A stretch of DNA of 64,000 bases from DATFTE01 sp963840665 (lineage in GTDB: Bacteria > Acidobacteriota > Terriglobia > Terriglobales > Acidobacteriaceae). Where the stretch lies: NCBI GenBank assembly GCA_963840665.1, contig CAWIZO010000012.1, positions 62,001 to 126,000 of the forward strand, given 5' to 3'. A model generated the notes under the pieces. The model was not told the DNA's origin and did not search any database. It was given only the letters and a program-made list of their open reading frames with translations. A program made the position numbers and the translations under genes. Positions within the stretch are counted from its first letter, which is position 1. Each line of letters opens with the position of its first letter. Shown piece after piece: positions 17,774-27,501 of the stretch.

Positions 17774-18898
17774 CTACTGATATTTTTGTTTTTTCTGGTT
17801 CCCGTTCTCGTCCAGCCCTTGCGCCAACCAAGCTTGCTTCTGCACTTCGTCCAAACGGTCTTCTGCTTCCTTAATCCAGTGCTCGTATGTCTTGCGGATT
17901 TCCTTCTCTGATGTGCCGACCCACTTGCTCACGTCCGCTGCTGACACGCCTTGCGCCAGCCACTCGCTGATGCGGAAGTGACGGAAGCCGTGCGGTGTCA
18001 TCTTCACACCAGCTTCACGGAAGACTTTGTAGAGTCGTTCACGCCATTCCCGATACGTACCAGGGAAAGCCGGGGAACCTAGAGCCTCTAGCTGCTTTGC
18101 CAACGAGGACGAGATGCGAACACGGAATCGCTCGCGCGTCTTGTGGCGATTGTTGCGGATCAACGTGCCGTCTTCCAGATTCGCCGGATCGAATTTTTGA
18201 GCGTCCACCAGAGCCATCGCCGTCTCACGCATGAGTTGCGCAAGCAGGTTCCCTCGTCCGGTAGCCGTGGCTAGGACTTTTTCGATCTGCTTCTTGGTCG
18301 GCGGCTTCACTTCCTTCTTGTCGTACCGAATGGCGAACTGCGGATTCTGCCGGGATGTGGGAATAGGATTAGTGTCGATATATCCCATGCCTTGGCCCCA
18401 GTTGAAGAATCCGTTGATAACGGCCCAATGCACCTTCAAACTACTGCTATCGCCTGTGCGGAACGGCAGCGACATGCGGAACTTCATCACCCGGTCTGTC
18501 GTAACAGCCGTCAGAAGCAGAATCCCATTCTTCTCGCACCAGTCGACAAGCTTCTGTCCCATGAGCTTCGGCTTTGTGTTGGTGAGTCCGTTCTTCTCAC
18601 GGAATTCCAGCCACTCGTTGATGGCGGCTTCGACCGTGACGCCGCGGTGGACAGTCTTGCCTTGGAGCAGGCCTTCCAAGTTCTTTTCCAAGTTCTTAGC
18701 TTTGGTCTGAGCTTCCGACCACGACCGGCAGTTGGCGGCCCACTTGTTCTGACCCAGTTTGAGCTTGTTGCCGTCCAGGGTTGTAGAAGCCTGTTTCCAG
18801 TTGAATTGAAACCAAAGTGGGCAGCCGCAGCGTGGTGCATAGCGGTCATCCGTCTGATTGCAATCCGCCGAATGACGGCGGTATATGGTGATTGCCAT
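17774..18898 (-). CDS. Tyrosine-recombinase-like integrase, active site altered
   Basis: The 374-residue protein has an N-terminal SAM-like region (about 90-190) and a C-terminal phage-integrase domain (about 210-350). The box-II HGFRH motif and the tyrosine Y338 in KTYEHW are present, with a candidate catalytic lysine in NRHKT. By alignment from memory, the box-I arginine is replaced (ETAMALVDAQKF where GLRISD is usual), and the box-III histidine is threonine in WVGTSEKE. It may be inactive or use other residues. The start at 18898 follows AAGGAGACTC. The gene lies 88 bp downstream of tRNA-Asn on the same strand, typical of an integrated island. Confidence 0.75.
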   Translation of the reverse strand: MAITIYRRHSADCNQTDDRYAPRCGCPLWFQFNWKQASTTLDGNKLKLGQNKWAANCRSWSEAQTKAKNLEKNLEGLLQGKTVHRGVTVEAAINEWLEFREKNGLTNTKPKLMGQKLVDWCEKNGILLLTAVTTDRVMKFRMSLPFRTGDSSSLKVHWAVINGFFNWGQGMGYIDTNPIPTSRQNPQFAIRYDKKEVKPPTKKQIEKVLATATGRGNLLAQLMRETAMALVDAQKFDPANLEDGTLIRNNRHKTRERFRVRISSSLAKQLEALGSPAFPGTYREWRERLYKVFREAGVKMTPHGFRHFRISEWLAQGVSAADVSKWVGTSEKEIRKTYEHWIKEAEDRLDEVQKQAWLAQGLDENGNQKKQKYQ

Positions 18899-18985
18899 GA
18901 GTCTCCTTGTCCGAGGAGGCAAGTACGATTCTAGGACAATCAAGACGGTAAGTCAAAAACAGGCAGGTTTTATGCTGGACATAAA

Positions 18986-19060
<75 letters not shown>

Positions 19061-19101
19061 GTGTCGTGCAGCAGCACCATCATAACATTTAGACTGCGGG
19101 G

Positions 19102-21150
19102 ATGGAAATTCCCAAGGCTCGCATTGAGGTCGTCGAAGACAGGCTGCACGGGCGCACGATTCGCGATCCGTATCGATGGTTGGAGAATGAAAATGCGCCC
19201 GAGACGCAAGAATTTGTCCGGCAGCAACTGGCGTATGCGCGCAGTGTTTTGGACGCAATCCCCGGGCGCGAGGCGATCCGTGAGCGCTTGACCGAACTGC
19301 TTTCCATTGGGACGATGGGCACTCCGCAGATCGGCGGCAGGTTTTATTTTTACTTCCGGCGGGAAGGCAAGCAAAACCAGCCCATTCTTTACGTGCGCGA
19401 AGGCGTCAACGGCGAAGACCGCACGCTTCTCGATCCCAATCAGCTCGCAGCCGATGGAACCATCGCGATGGACTGGTGGTATCCCGCTCATGAAGGCAAG
19501 TACGTCGCCTACGGGCTCTCATCTGGCGGTTCGGAGATGAGCACGCTGCGCATTATCGAAACTGCCACCGGCAAGATTCTTCCCGACACCATCGAGCGCA
19601 CGCGCGCCGCGAGCCTGGCGTGGCGTCCTGATAACTCAGGATTTTTCTATACGCGATATCCGCGCAAGGGCGACGTTCCTGACGGCGAGGAGGTCTACCA
19701 TCGTCACGTTTTTTATCATTCTCTCGGAAGCGATCCGGAAAAGGATCTGCTGATTTTTGGCGAAGGCCGCAATCCTGAAGACTGGCCGAACGTCGATCTC
19801 TCGGAAGATGGCCGCTATCTGCTGATCACCGTCGAACAAGGATGGACGCGAACCGAACTGTTTCTCATGGACCTGGTCGCGGGCACTCCCGCGGAGCGGA
19901 TCACTGACGGCCAGGACTTCCTCTACCGCGGCGAGATTTTTCGCAGCGAGTTGTACATCATCAGCAATGAAGACGCTTCGCGGTATCGCGTCTTCAAGGG
20001 CAGCGTCGAGCAGCCTGCACGCAGGTTCTGGAGGGAACTGATCCCGCAGTCGGATGCTGTTCTGCAGACGATCGACATTATTCACGGGGAATTGTTTGTG
20101 CTCTACGAGCGCAACGTAACGTCGCAGATCAAGGTTTTCGACACCGAGGGAAGATTTGTCGCGAATGTCGTGATTCCCGGACTTGGCTCGGTCACGGGAT
20201 TCGGTGGCGAGTGGGACAGCCACGAGATGTTTTTTGGTTTCCAGTCATTCACCGTGCCGCCCAGTGTGTACAGGATCGATCTGACGTCCGCGGGGATCCA
20301 GGCTCCGACGCTCTGGGCCAAAATCGATGCCCCGATCAATCCCGCGGACTACGAAGTACAACAGTTGTGGTACGCGTCAAAAGATGGGACACCCGTCCCC
20401 ATGTTCGTCTTCCACAAGAAAGGACTACAGCTCAATGGGCGGAACCCCACGCTGCTCAGCGGATACGGCGGCTTCAATATCAGCCTGACGCCAACGTTTA
20501 CCGGAGAACGCTATCTTTGGCTCGAACGCGGCGGCGTTTTTGCGGTGGCCAATCTGCGTGGAGGCGCCGAGTTCGGCGAAGACTGGCATCGCGCCGGCAT
20601 GCTCGACAAGAAGCAGAACGTCTTCGACGATTTCATTGCGGCGGCGGAATTTCTGATTGCGCAGAAATATACTGACAAAGAACATTTGGCGATTCGCGGT
20701 GGATCGAATGGCGGCCTGCTCATGGGTGCGATGCTTACGCAGCGTCCCGATCTTTTTCGAGCGGTGGTCTGCCAAGTGCCTCTGCTCGATATGCTGCGCT
20801 ACCAGAATTTTCAGATCGCCAAGCTTTGGATCCCCGAGTACGGAACGGCCGATGACCCTAAGCAGTTCGAATGGCTCTACGGTTACTCTCCCTATCACCA
20901 CGTGAAGAAGGGGACGGTGTATCCCGCAACCTTATTCATGACGGCAGAGAGCGACACGCGAGTGGATCCGCTGCACGCAAAAAAAATGGCGGCAATTTTG
21001 CAGGCGGAGTCGGCAAATGGGCCGGATCGTCCTATCTTGCTGAGGATCGAAACGAAAGCCGGACATGGGATGGGGAAACCGGTGTCGAAGTTGGTGGATG
21101 AATCGACGGATATGTATTCGTTTGTTTGGTCGATGGTCGGTGGTCGTTAG
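19102..21150 (+). CDS. Prolyl oligopeptidase family serine peptidase (S9A)
   Basis: The 682-residue product has the S9A layout: N-terminal stretch DPYRWLENENAPETQEFV, a seven-blade propeller to about residue 400, then the alpha/beta-hydrolase domain. The catalytic triad is S535 in GGSNGGLLMG, D618 in AESDTRVDP and H655 in KAGHGMG. It should cleave short peptides after proline. No signal peptide is seen, so a cytoplasmic place is likely. The start at 19102 lies 42 bp from the tRNA-Asn and the gene is transcribed away from it. The length is normal for the family. Confidence 0.95.
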   Translation: MEIPKARIEVVEDRLHGRTIRDPYRWLENENAPETQEFVRQQLAYARSVLDAIPGREAIRERLTELLSIGTMGTPQIGGRFYFYFRREGKQNQPILYVREGVNGEDRTLLDPNQLAADGTIAMDWWYPAHEGKYVAYGLSSGGSEMSTLRIIETATGKILPDTIERTRAASLAWRPDNSGFFYTRYPRKGDVPDGEEVYHRHVFYHSLGSDPEKDLLIFGEGRNPEDWPNVDLSEDGRYLLITVEQGWTRTELFLMDLVAGTPAERITDGQDFLYRGEIFRSELYIISNEDASRYRVFKGSVEQPARRFWRELIPQSDAVLQTIDIIHGELFVLYERNVTSQIKVFDTEGRFVANVVIPGLGSVTGFGGEWDSHEMFFGFQSFTVPPSVYRIDLTSAGIQAPTLWAKIDAPINPADYEVQQLWYASKDGTPVPMFVFHKKGLQLNGRNPTLLSGYGGFNISLTPTFTGERYLWLERGGVFAVANLRGGAEFGEDWHRAGMLDKKQNVFDDFIAAAEFLIAQKYTDKEHLAIRGGSNGGLLMGAMLTQRPDLFRAVVCQVPLLDMLRYQNFQIAKLWIPEYGTADDPKQFEWLYGYSPYHHVKKGTVYPATLFMTAESDTRVDPLHAKKMAAILQAESANGPDRPILLRIETKAGHGMGKPVSKLVDESTDMYSFVWSMVGGR

Positions 21151-21196
21151 TCGGTGGTCCCTGGTCGCTAGTCGTTAGTCATTAGTCATTAGTCAT
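21128..21196 (+). repeat. GTCGTTAGTC-type short tandem repeat
   Basis: GTCGGTGGTCGTTAGTCGG is followed by variants and by three runs of GTCATTA. Related sequence is seen at 42342-42370 and between dnaJ and grpE (52520-52612). Confidence 0.7.
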
Positions 21197-21224
21197 TGGC
21201 CGCCGGCGCCACACCTCAATAGCA

Positions 21225-21360
21225 TTGTCATTCCGACGCGAAGCGGAGGAATCTGCTTTCTGCTGGGAATCAGTATTACCGCTGTGTTGGTTAAGGATTA
21301 CGCAACCGGGGCCTTTTACTCATGGTCAGACGCGGACGAGGGCGTCCGCGCCACATTTCT
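21225..21360. repeat. Dispersed repeat pieces after the peptidase gene
   Basis: TGTCATTCCGACGCGAAGCG at 21227 resembles the repeat family near 46544, 50458 and 51309. GACGCGGACGAGGGCGTCCG at 21329 forms a palindrome similar to one at 59333. No gene lies in 21151-21365. Confidence 0.5.
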
Positions 21361-21365
21361 GATTC

Positions 21366-21593
21366 TTAAGCGGAGATGAGGTAGCGGTTGCGGAAGAGTT
21401 CGTAGCCGCGGAGGGTCATGCGGACGACGCCCCGCATTTTCTCATCGAGATACCCATGGTTCCGCATGTCGGCGACGATGAAACGCGCCTCGGAGGAATC
21501 CACAGTCTCCTTCGACAGGGTAATGTAGCCCCTCGGATCCCGCTCGTATCCCTCAGCCAGGGCAACCATCAGTTGGCTTTCCATTGTGCTCAT
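21366..21593 (-). CDS. Small conserved-looking protein, unknown function
   Basis: The 75-residue product (MSTMESQLMVALAEGYERDP and onward) has a helix-rich layout ending GVVRMTLRGYELFRNRYLIS, reminiscent of a winged-helix fragment. A GAAGAGGG element lies 14 bp upstream. No cysteine or catalytic motif is present. It may be a DNA- or protein-binding helper, but no evidence supports more. Confidence 0.5.
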   Translation of the reverse strand: MSTMESQLMVALAEGYERDPRGYITLSKETVDSSEARFIVADMRNHGYLDEKMRGVVRMTLRGYELFRNRYLISA

Positions 21594-21838
21594 AGGCGTT
21601 CGGCCCTCTTCCGGTACGCAACCATGGTAGGATCGGCGGGAAAAAGGCGGTATGGCCCTCTGGTGCTACAAGGCCACACTTCAGACGCTTACACCTTGGT
21701 AACGTCGATGCCCCGCCCGGCAGTCTCCAATTACGGTAGTCGTGGATTGTTGTTGCAATTCGGTGTAAAGTGCCCTGCCGACAGGCTGGTGCAGTTAGAT
21801 GAATCCGAAAGATTCAGTCGAAACAACAATCCCTCGTT

Positions 21839-22579
21839 ATGACCGTGTCAATACAAAGGCCTAGTTCGGACCTCGGCCGTCATGTGTTTGGAGTGGCGGC
21901 TTTTGCTTTCGGCCTGATCACGCTAGCCTGGCACGAGTACAACGGTTGGCATCTATCGCCCTACATTACCTACCCGGCCGCCGTTGCCGAAATGTTCGGC
22001 GGCGCTGCGATTCAGTTCCGTCGGACCGCGAAAATGGGCGCAGTCGTCCTGGGTGCGGTTTATCTGGTCTTCGCCTTACGGTGCGTGCCACAGATCTTCG
22101 CCAAACCGCAGATCTACAATAGCTGGGGTAACTTCTTCGAGCAGTTCTCACTCGTGACCGGAGCGACGATCGTTTACGCGCGCTTGTCATCACCATGGTC
22201 ACGGGAAACAGTAAATCGGTTCGGCGGCATTCTCTTGGGCATCTGTGCCGCTTCCTTTGCTCTCGAACAGGCGTTTTACCTTGTCCCTACCGCCAGTCTT
22301 GTTCCCAAGTGGCTTCCGCCAAGTCAGATGTTTTGGGCGGCAACGACGACGGTTCTGTTCGCACTCGCGGCCGTTGCTCTTCTTACCAATCGAATGACGC
22401 TTCTCGCGGCTCGCCTTTTGACAATGATGCTCGTGATCTTTGGGCTGCTCGTGTGGGTACCGCTGATTGTTTCAGACGGCCGCAGTCATACGAATTGGAG
22501 CGAAACCGCCGAGACCTTCGCGATTGCCGGAGCGGCGTGGATTCTCGCTGATCTTCTCGGCGAGTTTCGAAAGAGCTAA
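21839..22579 (+). CDS. Multi-pass membrane protein, DoxX-like
   Basis: The 246-residue product has about seven hydrophobic segments (17-33, 44-58, 66-84, 128-147, 162-182, 188-205, 223-241). The opening HVFGVAAFAFGLITLAWHEY is like DoxX-type and related small membrane proteins of soil bacteria. There are no catalytic residues or cysteine pairs. The function is unknown. It is a single gene with a 235-bp gap to the next one on the same strand. Confidence 0.65.
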   Translation: MTVSIQRPSSDLGRHVFGVAAFAFGLITLAWHEYNGWHLSPYITYPAAVAEMFGGAAIQFRRTAKMGAVVLGAVYLVFALRCVPQIFAKPQIYNSWGNFFEQFSLVTGATIVYARLSSPWSRETVNRFGGILLGICAASFALEQAFYLVPTASLVPKWLPPSQMFWAATTTVLFALAAVALLTNRMTLLAARLLTMMLVIFGLLVWVPLIVSDGRSHTNWSETAETFAIAGAAWILADLLGEFRKS

Positions 22580-22814
22580 CTATCTTTCCGTCGTCGAATT
22601 GATCGGAGAGCCTACGGTCCTGGGGCTTTTCTTCCACCGATACACCAGTGTCACATCCATTTCGTTATACAATTCCATCGTTTCATCAGGCAATGTGGGC
22701 TCTTGTCCGTTTCGAACCCGGGGATCCAACAAACATTTTTGCGCGGCAGTAATTCGGTGCTGTCTCGCGTTTCGTGCTCTCAGAGTTCCTGCCGCCCCAA
22801 GGAGGCTTAGGAAT

Positions 22815-24191
22815 ATGAAGATGTCGAAAGCAGTCCCCGTGCTCTTGTCGCTTTTGGTTAGCATTCCAGCGTGGTCGCAAATCACTTCCACTCGGCTTGG
22901 GGATGGAACGGGCGAAGATTGGGAACCCGCCGTCATGGCCTTCACCGGAACATACGCATACGCGCTTTGGCCGCACTTCGGACCCACCACCTACAAGGAC
23001 ACATCAGGCGCGACCTGCTTGCCGTACTCCAAGAAAGCCAAAGCTGGCACTACGACCGCGTACATGTATTTTCAAATGTCGAACAATGGCACATGGAGCA
23101 CAGTCGTAATCCCTCGCTGTCCTGTGAACGGCAATGTGGTGGATGCACAACTTGCCATTGGCGCCAACGGCCGGCTTTACGCCAGTTATATGGATGGGAA
23201 CACGCAATACACTCCGATCGAAGCCATCTATTCCGACGATCACGGATCGACGTGGAGCAACCCTGTCGACGTGACGAACGGTGGCAAGGGCGACAAGGAC
23301 ATGCTGCTGGTCGACAAGAATAACAATGTCATCGTCGCTTTCGAGAATGGCGGCAAGCAACACGTCAGCGTGAGTACGAATGGCGGCACCAGCTTCACTA
23401 AGAAGCAAGTTACTGTCGTGTCGAGTGGTGTGGTCCTGGCAACTGGAACCGTTCTCGACACGCAGGGCAACGCCTATTTCGCATGGTCGGGGACGAACAA
23501 CACGGGGAAGGGACCGACCACATTCTACTTGCTGTCGTCGAATAACTTGTTTTCGACTTACTCGGTCTCTCCGATCGATGAAGGCGAGGGCGAGCCCCTG
23601 GTTTCCGGTGCGGGGTGGGATTACTGGGGCGGATCAATACAGATTGGTGTGCAGCCCAAGACGCCTCCGTCTAACGATCGTCTCATTGCCGTCTACAACG
23701 CGGGAGCCGGCTCAAACGGCGCGCCCGAGCGAATCTACACCAAGTATTCCGACACGCTGGGAGCAAGTTGGAACATTCCTTACAGTTCATCAAATTGGCC
23801 GAACGGCTCACAGTTGTCGCTGGCACCGAGCGGCGCGTGGCACGGATTCCCGTCGATCGCCGGCTCGTCGTCGGTGGTGAAGGTGATTTGGATGGATAAT
23901 CGAGCCACCCCCGGCGGTAACTATACGTGCACGAGTTCGAGCACGACGGGCGCATGCGGAGTGTGGAACGTTTACCAGCGCACCAGCGCCGACGGAGCAA
24001 CTAACTGGAGCGCAGAACAGGTCATGACCCAGGCCACTCCCTATCGCGATTATCAAACTTCCGCCGGTTTTGACCATCCCTACGGCGACTACACGGAAAC
24101 GGTGACCGACGGGGCTGGCAATTTCTACTCGATCTGGGCGGAAGGGGAATCGTACATAGGCAGCGGCGACGTCTACTTCGCAAAAGACTGA
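22815..24191 (+). CDS. Secreted BNR/Asp-box (sialidase-fold) protein
   Basis: The 458-residue protein begins with a signal peptide (AVPVLLSLLVSIPAWS) and contains several Asp-box motifs such as YSDDHGSTWSNPV, VSTNGGTSFTKK, KYSDTLGASWNIP and SADGATNWSAEQ. This gives a six-blade sialidase-like propeller. The residues of a true sialidase catalytic pocket are not evident, so it may be only a binding or structural protein. The start at 22815 follows AAGGAGGCTTAGGAAT. A perfect hairpin lies downstream at 24334. Confidence 0.8.
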   Translation: MKMSKAVPVLLSLLVSIPAWSQITSTRLGDGTGEDWEPAVMAFTGTYAYALWPHFGPTTYKDTSGATCLPYSKKAKAGTTTAYMYFQMSNNGTWSTVVIPRCPVNGNVVDAQLAIGANGRLYASYMDGNTQYTPIEAIYSDDHGSTWSNPVDVTNGGKGDKDMLLVDKNNNVIVAFENGGKQHVSVSTNGGTSFTKKQVTVVSSGVVLATGTVLDTQGNAYFAWSGTNNTGKGPTTFYLLSSNNLFSTYSVSPIDEGEGEPLVSGAGWDYWGGSIQIGVQPKTPPSNDRLIAVYNAGAGSNGAPERIYTKYSDTLGASWNIPYSSSNWPNGSQLSLAPSGAWHGFPSIAGSSSVVKVIWMDNRATPGGNYTCTSSSTTGACGVWNVYQRTSADGATNWSAEQVMTQATPYRDYQTSAGFDHPYGDYTETVTDGAGNFYSIWAEGESYIGSGDVYFAKD

Positions 24192-24333
24192 GTAACTGCC
24201 TCAACTTGTTACGACAACTCTGGTAACCGCTGCGCGGCTGGGCTCGTTTGGTGAATTCGCCACTCGATCCCAGCGGCGAAAGGTGACAGAACTGATGAGG
24301 ATGACCGTCCCTGCTTTGACCTCCAGGGGTAGT

Positions 24334-24370
24334 CCCCGCCCTTGTCTCGAACGGAAAGACAAGGGCGGGG
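24334..24370. terminator. 13-bp perfect hairpin between convergent genes
   Basis: CCCCGCCCTTGTC pairs with GACAAGGGCGGGG across an 11-base loop. It lies between two convergent genes, so it could end transcription from either side, but no T-run follows. The GGGGCACTCAG flank recalls the GGGGCACCCCTCG flank of the hairpin repeats further on. Confidence 0.55.
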
Positions 24371-24384
24371 CACTCAGTTAGTAG

Positions 24385-24846
24385 TTAAGCTGCTTTCGCC
24401 GGTTGGGGACGCATTTGTTTCATGAACTCGCGCATTTTCGCGAGGTGGCCCGGAGAGCGCTTTTCGATCCAGACTTCATAGCGCTGGGCAGCCTGTTCCA
24501 TATTGCCGAGGAACTGCTTGTTGGCCCATTGTTCCCGTCCTTCAGCGATCGTCGGCTTGATCCGCTCCCAGACGCCGAAGAACTCCCCGGTGGTCTCGAA
24601 GAACAGGTCATTGTGCAGGAGTCCATAGTTCAGTAGAGCGCAGGCTTGCTCCCAGTAGCTCACTACCATCATGAAGTTGGTGCCTCCCTCTGTGCCCGGT
24701 GCGGCCACTCGCATGGCATCGCCCCAGTTGTCCGCGAAATAGTTCTTGAAGAACCAGTCGCGCGCCTGACGCAGCTTAGCCTCGCGCCGCTGATCGAAAA
24801 CCTGAAGATGCAGTTGTGCTTGTTCGAACGTAGGCTTTGTACTCAT
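24385..24846 (-). CDS. Conserved hypothetical protein (helical, about 150 residues)
   Basis: The 153-residue product is nearly all helix and tryptophan-rich: QARDWFFKNYFADNWGDAMR, VVSYWEQACALLNYGLLHND and WIEKRSPGHLAKMREFMKQM. I have seen close relatives in Acidobacteriota, perhaps labelled DUF4760; that label is uncertain. A very good RBS (AAGGAGTGACTAAGC) precedes the ATG, and a TATATATAG element lies about 120 bp upstream and could be a promoter. Probably cytoplasmic; function unknown. Confidence 0.7.
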   Translation of the reverse strand: MSTKPTFEQAQLHLQVFDQRREAKLRQARDWFFKNYFADNWGDAMRVAAPGTEGGTNFMMVVSYWEQACALLNYGLLHNDLFFETTGEFFGVWERIKPTIAEGREQWANKQFLGNMEQAAQRYEVWIEKRSPGHLAKMREFMKQMRPQPAKAA

Positions 24847-25177
24847 GCTTAGTCACTCCTTTTGAGCTTTTTGGGTTTAGGTTCCTGGGTTTATGAATTG
24901 ACGTTGAAAGCTGGTAGCCTAGGCTGCCTAACGCACACCTCAGAGCAACCCTTCTATATATAGACGAGTGAGGCCACTGAAAATCGACCTTTGTTTCAGA
25001 AAAAACTGTGAAAAAATCGGTATGATTCAGGGCGTCACTCTTGGCACCCCCGATAAAACGCGCTTCTCCTAGAAATCTTGCACCTATTCCCATGTCAGGT
25101 GGCGAAAAATCGCCACAACAACCGTTCCGCACCGTTTCTCTGCTCACGTCGTATGCTGAGTCCCGTCATTGGCTTAT

Positions 25178-25330
25178 ATGTACAAATCATTCCTTTTCTT
25201 TTGCCTGGTGTGTTCGCTTTCAGCCAGCGCCCAGAAGAACGACACGCTAGCGCTAACCCACGTTACGGTCATCGACTGCACTGGCGCGCCCGCTAACCCC
25301 TTCTTTGGACTGGCAGCGGTCAATGACTGA
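25178..25330 (+). pseudogene. 5' fragment of a secreted amidohydrolase
   Basis: Fifty codons encode a signal peptide (MYKSFLFFCLVCSLSASAQ) and then LALTHVTVIDCTGAPA, the first strand of amidohydrolases related to imidazolonepropionase. The rest is missing: the frame enters the polar repeat at 25314 and stops at 25328-25330. It is a truncated gene. Apart from it and the repeat, 24847-25552 holds no supported gene. Confidence 0.55.
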
Positions 25331-25353
25331 AATCGCTTGGTTTCGACAGCTGC
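25314..25353 (-). repeat. Polar dispersed repeat, copy 9
   Basis: Reads AGCGGTCAATGACTGAAATC, then GCTTGGTTTCGACAGCTG. It lies 200 bp upstream of the TIGR03803-repeat gene on the plus strand and carries the stop codon of the amidohydrolase fragment. Confidence 0.65.
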
Positions 25354-25552
25354 GAGCAACAAAAACTCGGCTGGCAGTCTTTGGCGCTCCCGGTACGGGC
25401 ATTGCATCTCCCGCGCCCAGTGATTCAGCGACACACCCACGTAAATCGCGGGCTCCCGCAAAGTGGTCGCTTTTGGTCGCTGCTCTCTTGACGACTAGAC
25501 CGATCTACTACAAAATCAGCGGGCACATCGAGCGTGCGAAAAGAGATGTCTT

Positions 25553-26872
25553 ATGGTCAGGTGTTCTTTCACTCTCACTTGTTTCTTCGCCATCCCAATT
25601 TTTTTCTTCGTCATTCCAAGCTTCACGATAGCTTCCAGCGCGGCCGCCCAGACCTTCACCACCATCGCGAGCTTTGACAACACCAATGGAGCGAGCCCTT
25701 CAAGTCCGTTGGTGCAGGGTGTGGACGGCAACTTCTACGGAACCACGTATTACGGCGGTGCAAGCCTGGCCGGGGTGATCTATAAGGTCACTCCCTCGGG
25801 GATATTAACGACGTTCTACAATTTCTGCTCTCAGAAGTCTTGCACCGATGGAGCGAACCCGGTATCGGCGTTGGTGCTGGGCCCTGACGGCAACTTTTAT
25901 GGAACGACTCCGTTCGGAGGGGCCGAGTGCCCAATCCCTCTGACGTTTGGGTGCGGAACGGTGTTCACGATTACGTCGTCGGGGCAGTTAACCACGCTTT
26001 ACGCGTTCTGTTTGGGGCAAAAGTCTTGCATCGATGGTGCGGTACCAAGTGCGCCACTCTTACTGGCCAGTGACGGGAACTTCTACGGTACGACCTCTGA
26101 GGGTGGACAATACGATTCCGGTACAGTGTTTCGCATGACGCCTGCGGGCACCCTCACCACTCTGTACAGCTTCTGCGCGCGGAGCGGTTGCCCCGATGGC
26201 GCTTATCCACGGGCTGCACTCTTAGAGAGCGGCGGGCTGTTCTACGGTACGACCAGTAGTTATGGTGCGAAGGGGAGTTCTGCAGGCGGTACGATCTTTT
26301 CCATCACATCTGCGGGCAATCTAACCACGCTCCACAAGTTCGTGAGCGGTGGAATGCTGGCTGTGCCTCTTACACTTGCCAGCAATGGAACCCTAGACGG
26401 CGCGAGCGAATACGGCGGAGACAAGAAGTACTGTGCCGATGGATGTGGCACGGTCTTCTCTATTACTTCCTCCACTGGTAGTTTCGCAACTCTCCACCGT
26501 TTCTGCACGACGACTGATTCCTGCCCCGATGGCAGGTATCCATACACAACTCTGATCCAAGCGACCGACGGTAATCTCTATGGAACGACAACTATTGGTG
26601 GATACGACGATAGTGGGACAATCTTCCGAGTTACTCCTTCGGGAGCCTTTGCGACGGTGTATCAACTGAACTACGAAGATGGCGGGACTTCGGAGGGCGG
26701 AATGATTCAGGCCACCGATGGAAATTTCTACGGGACTACCTTGAGTGGAGGAACCAGTCTCGTCGGAACCGTGTTTCGCTTCTCCCTGGGTCTGCCGCCG
26801 TCAGCCCAAGCGGTTCCTAAAGGTAGCCGAGTCGGGGGACGAGTATTGATGCTCGGGAACGACCGCTTTTGA
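25553..26872 (+). CDS. Secreted TIGR03803-repeat protein, C-terminus cut short
   Basis: The 439-residue product has a signal peptide (cleavage near SSAAAQ) and eight or nine TIGR03803 repeats of the type DGNFYGTTYYGG, GTVFRMTPAGTLTTLYSF. These build a propeller-like exported protein of unknown role. The usual C-terminal IPT/TIG domain is missing: the frame ends KGSRVGGRVLMLGNDRF, which looks like the first strand of an IPT domain, and stops. The paralogue at 27502 keeps its IPT domain, so a truncation is likely. Confidence 0.75.
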   Translation: MVRCSFTLTCFFAIPIFFFVIPSFTIASSAAAQTFTTIASFDNTNGASPSSPLVQGVDGNFYGTTYYGGASLAGVIYKVTPSGILTTFYNFCSQKSCTDGANPVSALVLGPDGNFYGTTPFGGAECPIPLTFGCGTVFTITSSGQLTTLYAFCLGQKSCIDGAVPSAPLLLASDGNFYGTTSEGGQYDSGTVFRMTPAGTLTTLYSFCARSGCPDGAYPRAALLESGGLFYGTTSSYGAKGSSAGGTIFSITSAGNLTTLHKFVSGGMLAVPLTLASNGTLDGASEYGGDKKYCADGCGTVFSITSSTGSFATLHRFCTTTDSCPDGRYPYTTLIQATDGNLYGTTTIGGYDDSGTIFRVTPSGAFATVYQLNYEDGGTSEGGMIQATDGNFYGTTLSGGTSLVGTVFRFSLGLPPSAQAVPKGSRVGGRVLMLGNDRF

Positions 26873-26951
26873 CCATTTGCCGGTTGACCATGAGCAGTGG
26901 GAGTTCGGGGGGCCTACTTCCAAATCCTTCCGCATGACCAGACGTGAACGG

Positions 26952-27386
26952 TCATTGCACTTGCCGGTGCGATTCCTGCGGACCCTTTGCGGAATGCTTT
27001 TTAGGAGGATCCTGACTTGCCTGACGAGTGACAGGAGTAGGCCCAGTCGCACCGCCCCCGGCGGGCATGCCGCCGTACTTCTTCCACAGCACAAGATTCG
27101 CGCCACTCAGTGCACAACACACGAGTCCGAACATAAACGCAGAACGGCCAAGTCGGCGGGACATGATCATGCCAACCACTCCGCTCATCCCAAAGATGGG
27201 CATGGATAGGAGACTGACAACGGAAAAGATCGCGATAAAGATGTATGCGCTATCTCCGGAGCTTGCACGGAGGCTATGGAGAGTTTGGTTGTAGCCAGAG
27301 GGATCGAACCTGAATACCCAAGCGGTCGTAAGCAGAACGAGGAAAGCGCAAACCGTCGCAGCTTTGAGCACCCGCAGCCCGATCAT
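26952..27386 (-). CDS. Small membrane protein, unknown function
   Basis: The 144-residue product has three hydrophobic segments (8-27, 49-74, 85-103), followed by a polar, proline- and lysine-rich tail that probably lies in the cytoplasm. The start at 27386 is preceded by AAGGGGAGATT, a good RBS; an upstream in-frame start at 27464 lacks one. It stands between two TIGR03803 genes. No family recognised. Confidence 0.6.
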   Translation of the reverse strand: MIGLRVLKAATVCAFLVLLTTAWVFRFDPSGYNQTLHSLRASSGDSAYIFIAIFSVVSLLSMPIFGMSGVVGMIMSRRLGRSAFMFGLVCCALSGANLVLWKKYGGMPAGGGATGPTPVTRQASQDPPKKHSAKGPQESHRQVQ

Positions 27387-27501
27387 AATCTCCCCTTGAA
27401 TCCAGCGTATCACCGCACGGTTCAGAAGTCGGGGACGGAAATAAATCCGAGGTGTTAAACCCAAAGTGCGAAATCTTTTAGCCGCGCGCGGCTGGTTGTC
27501 G

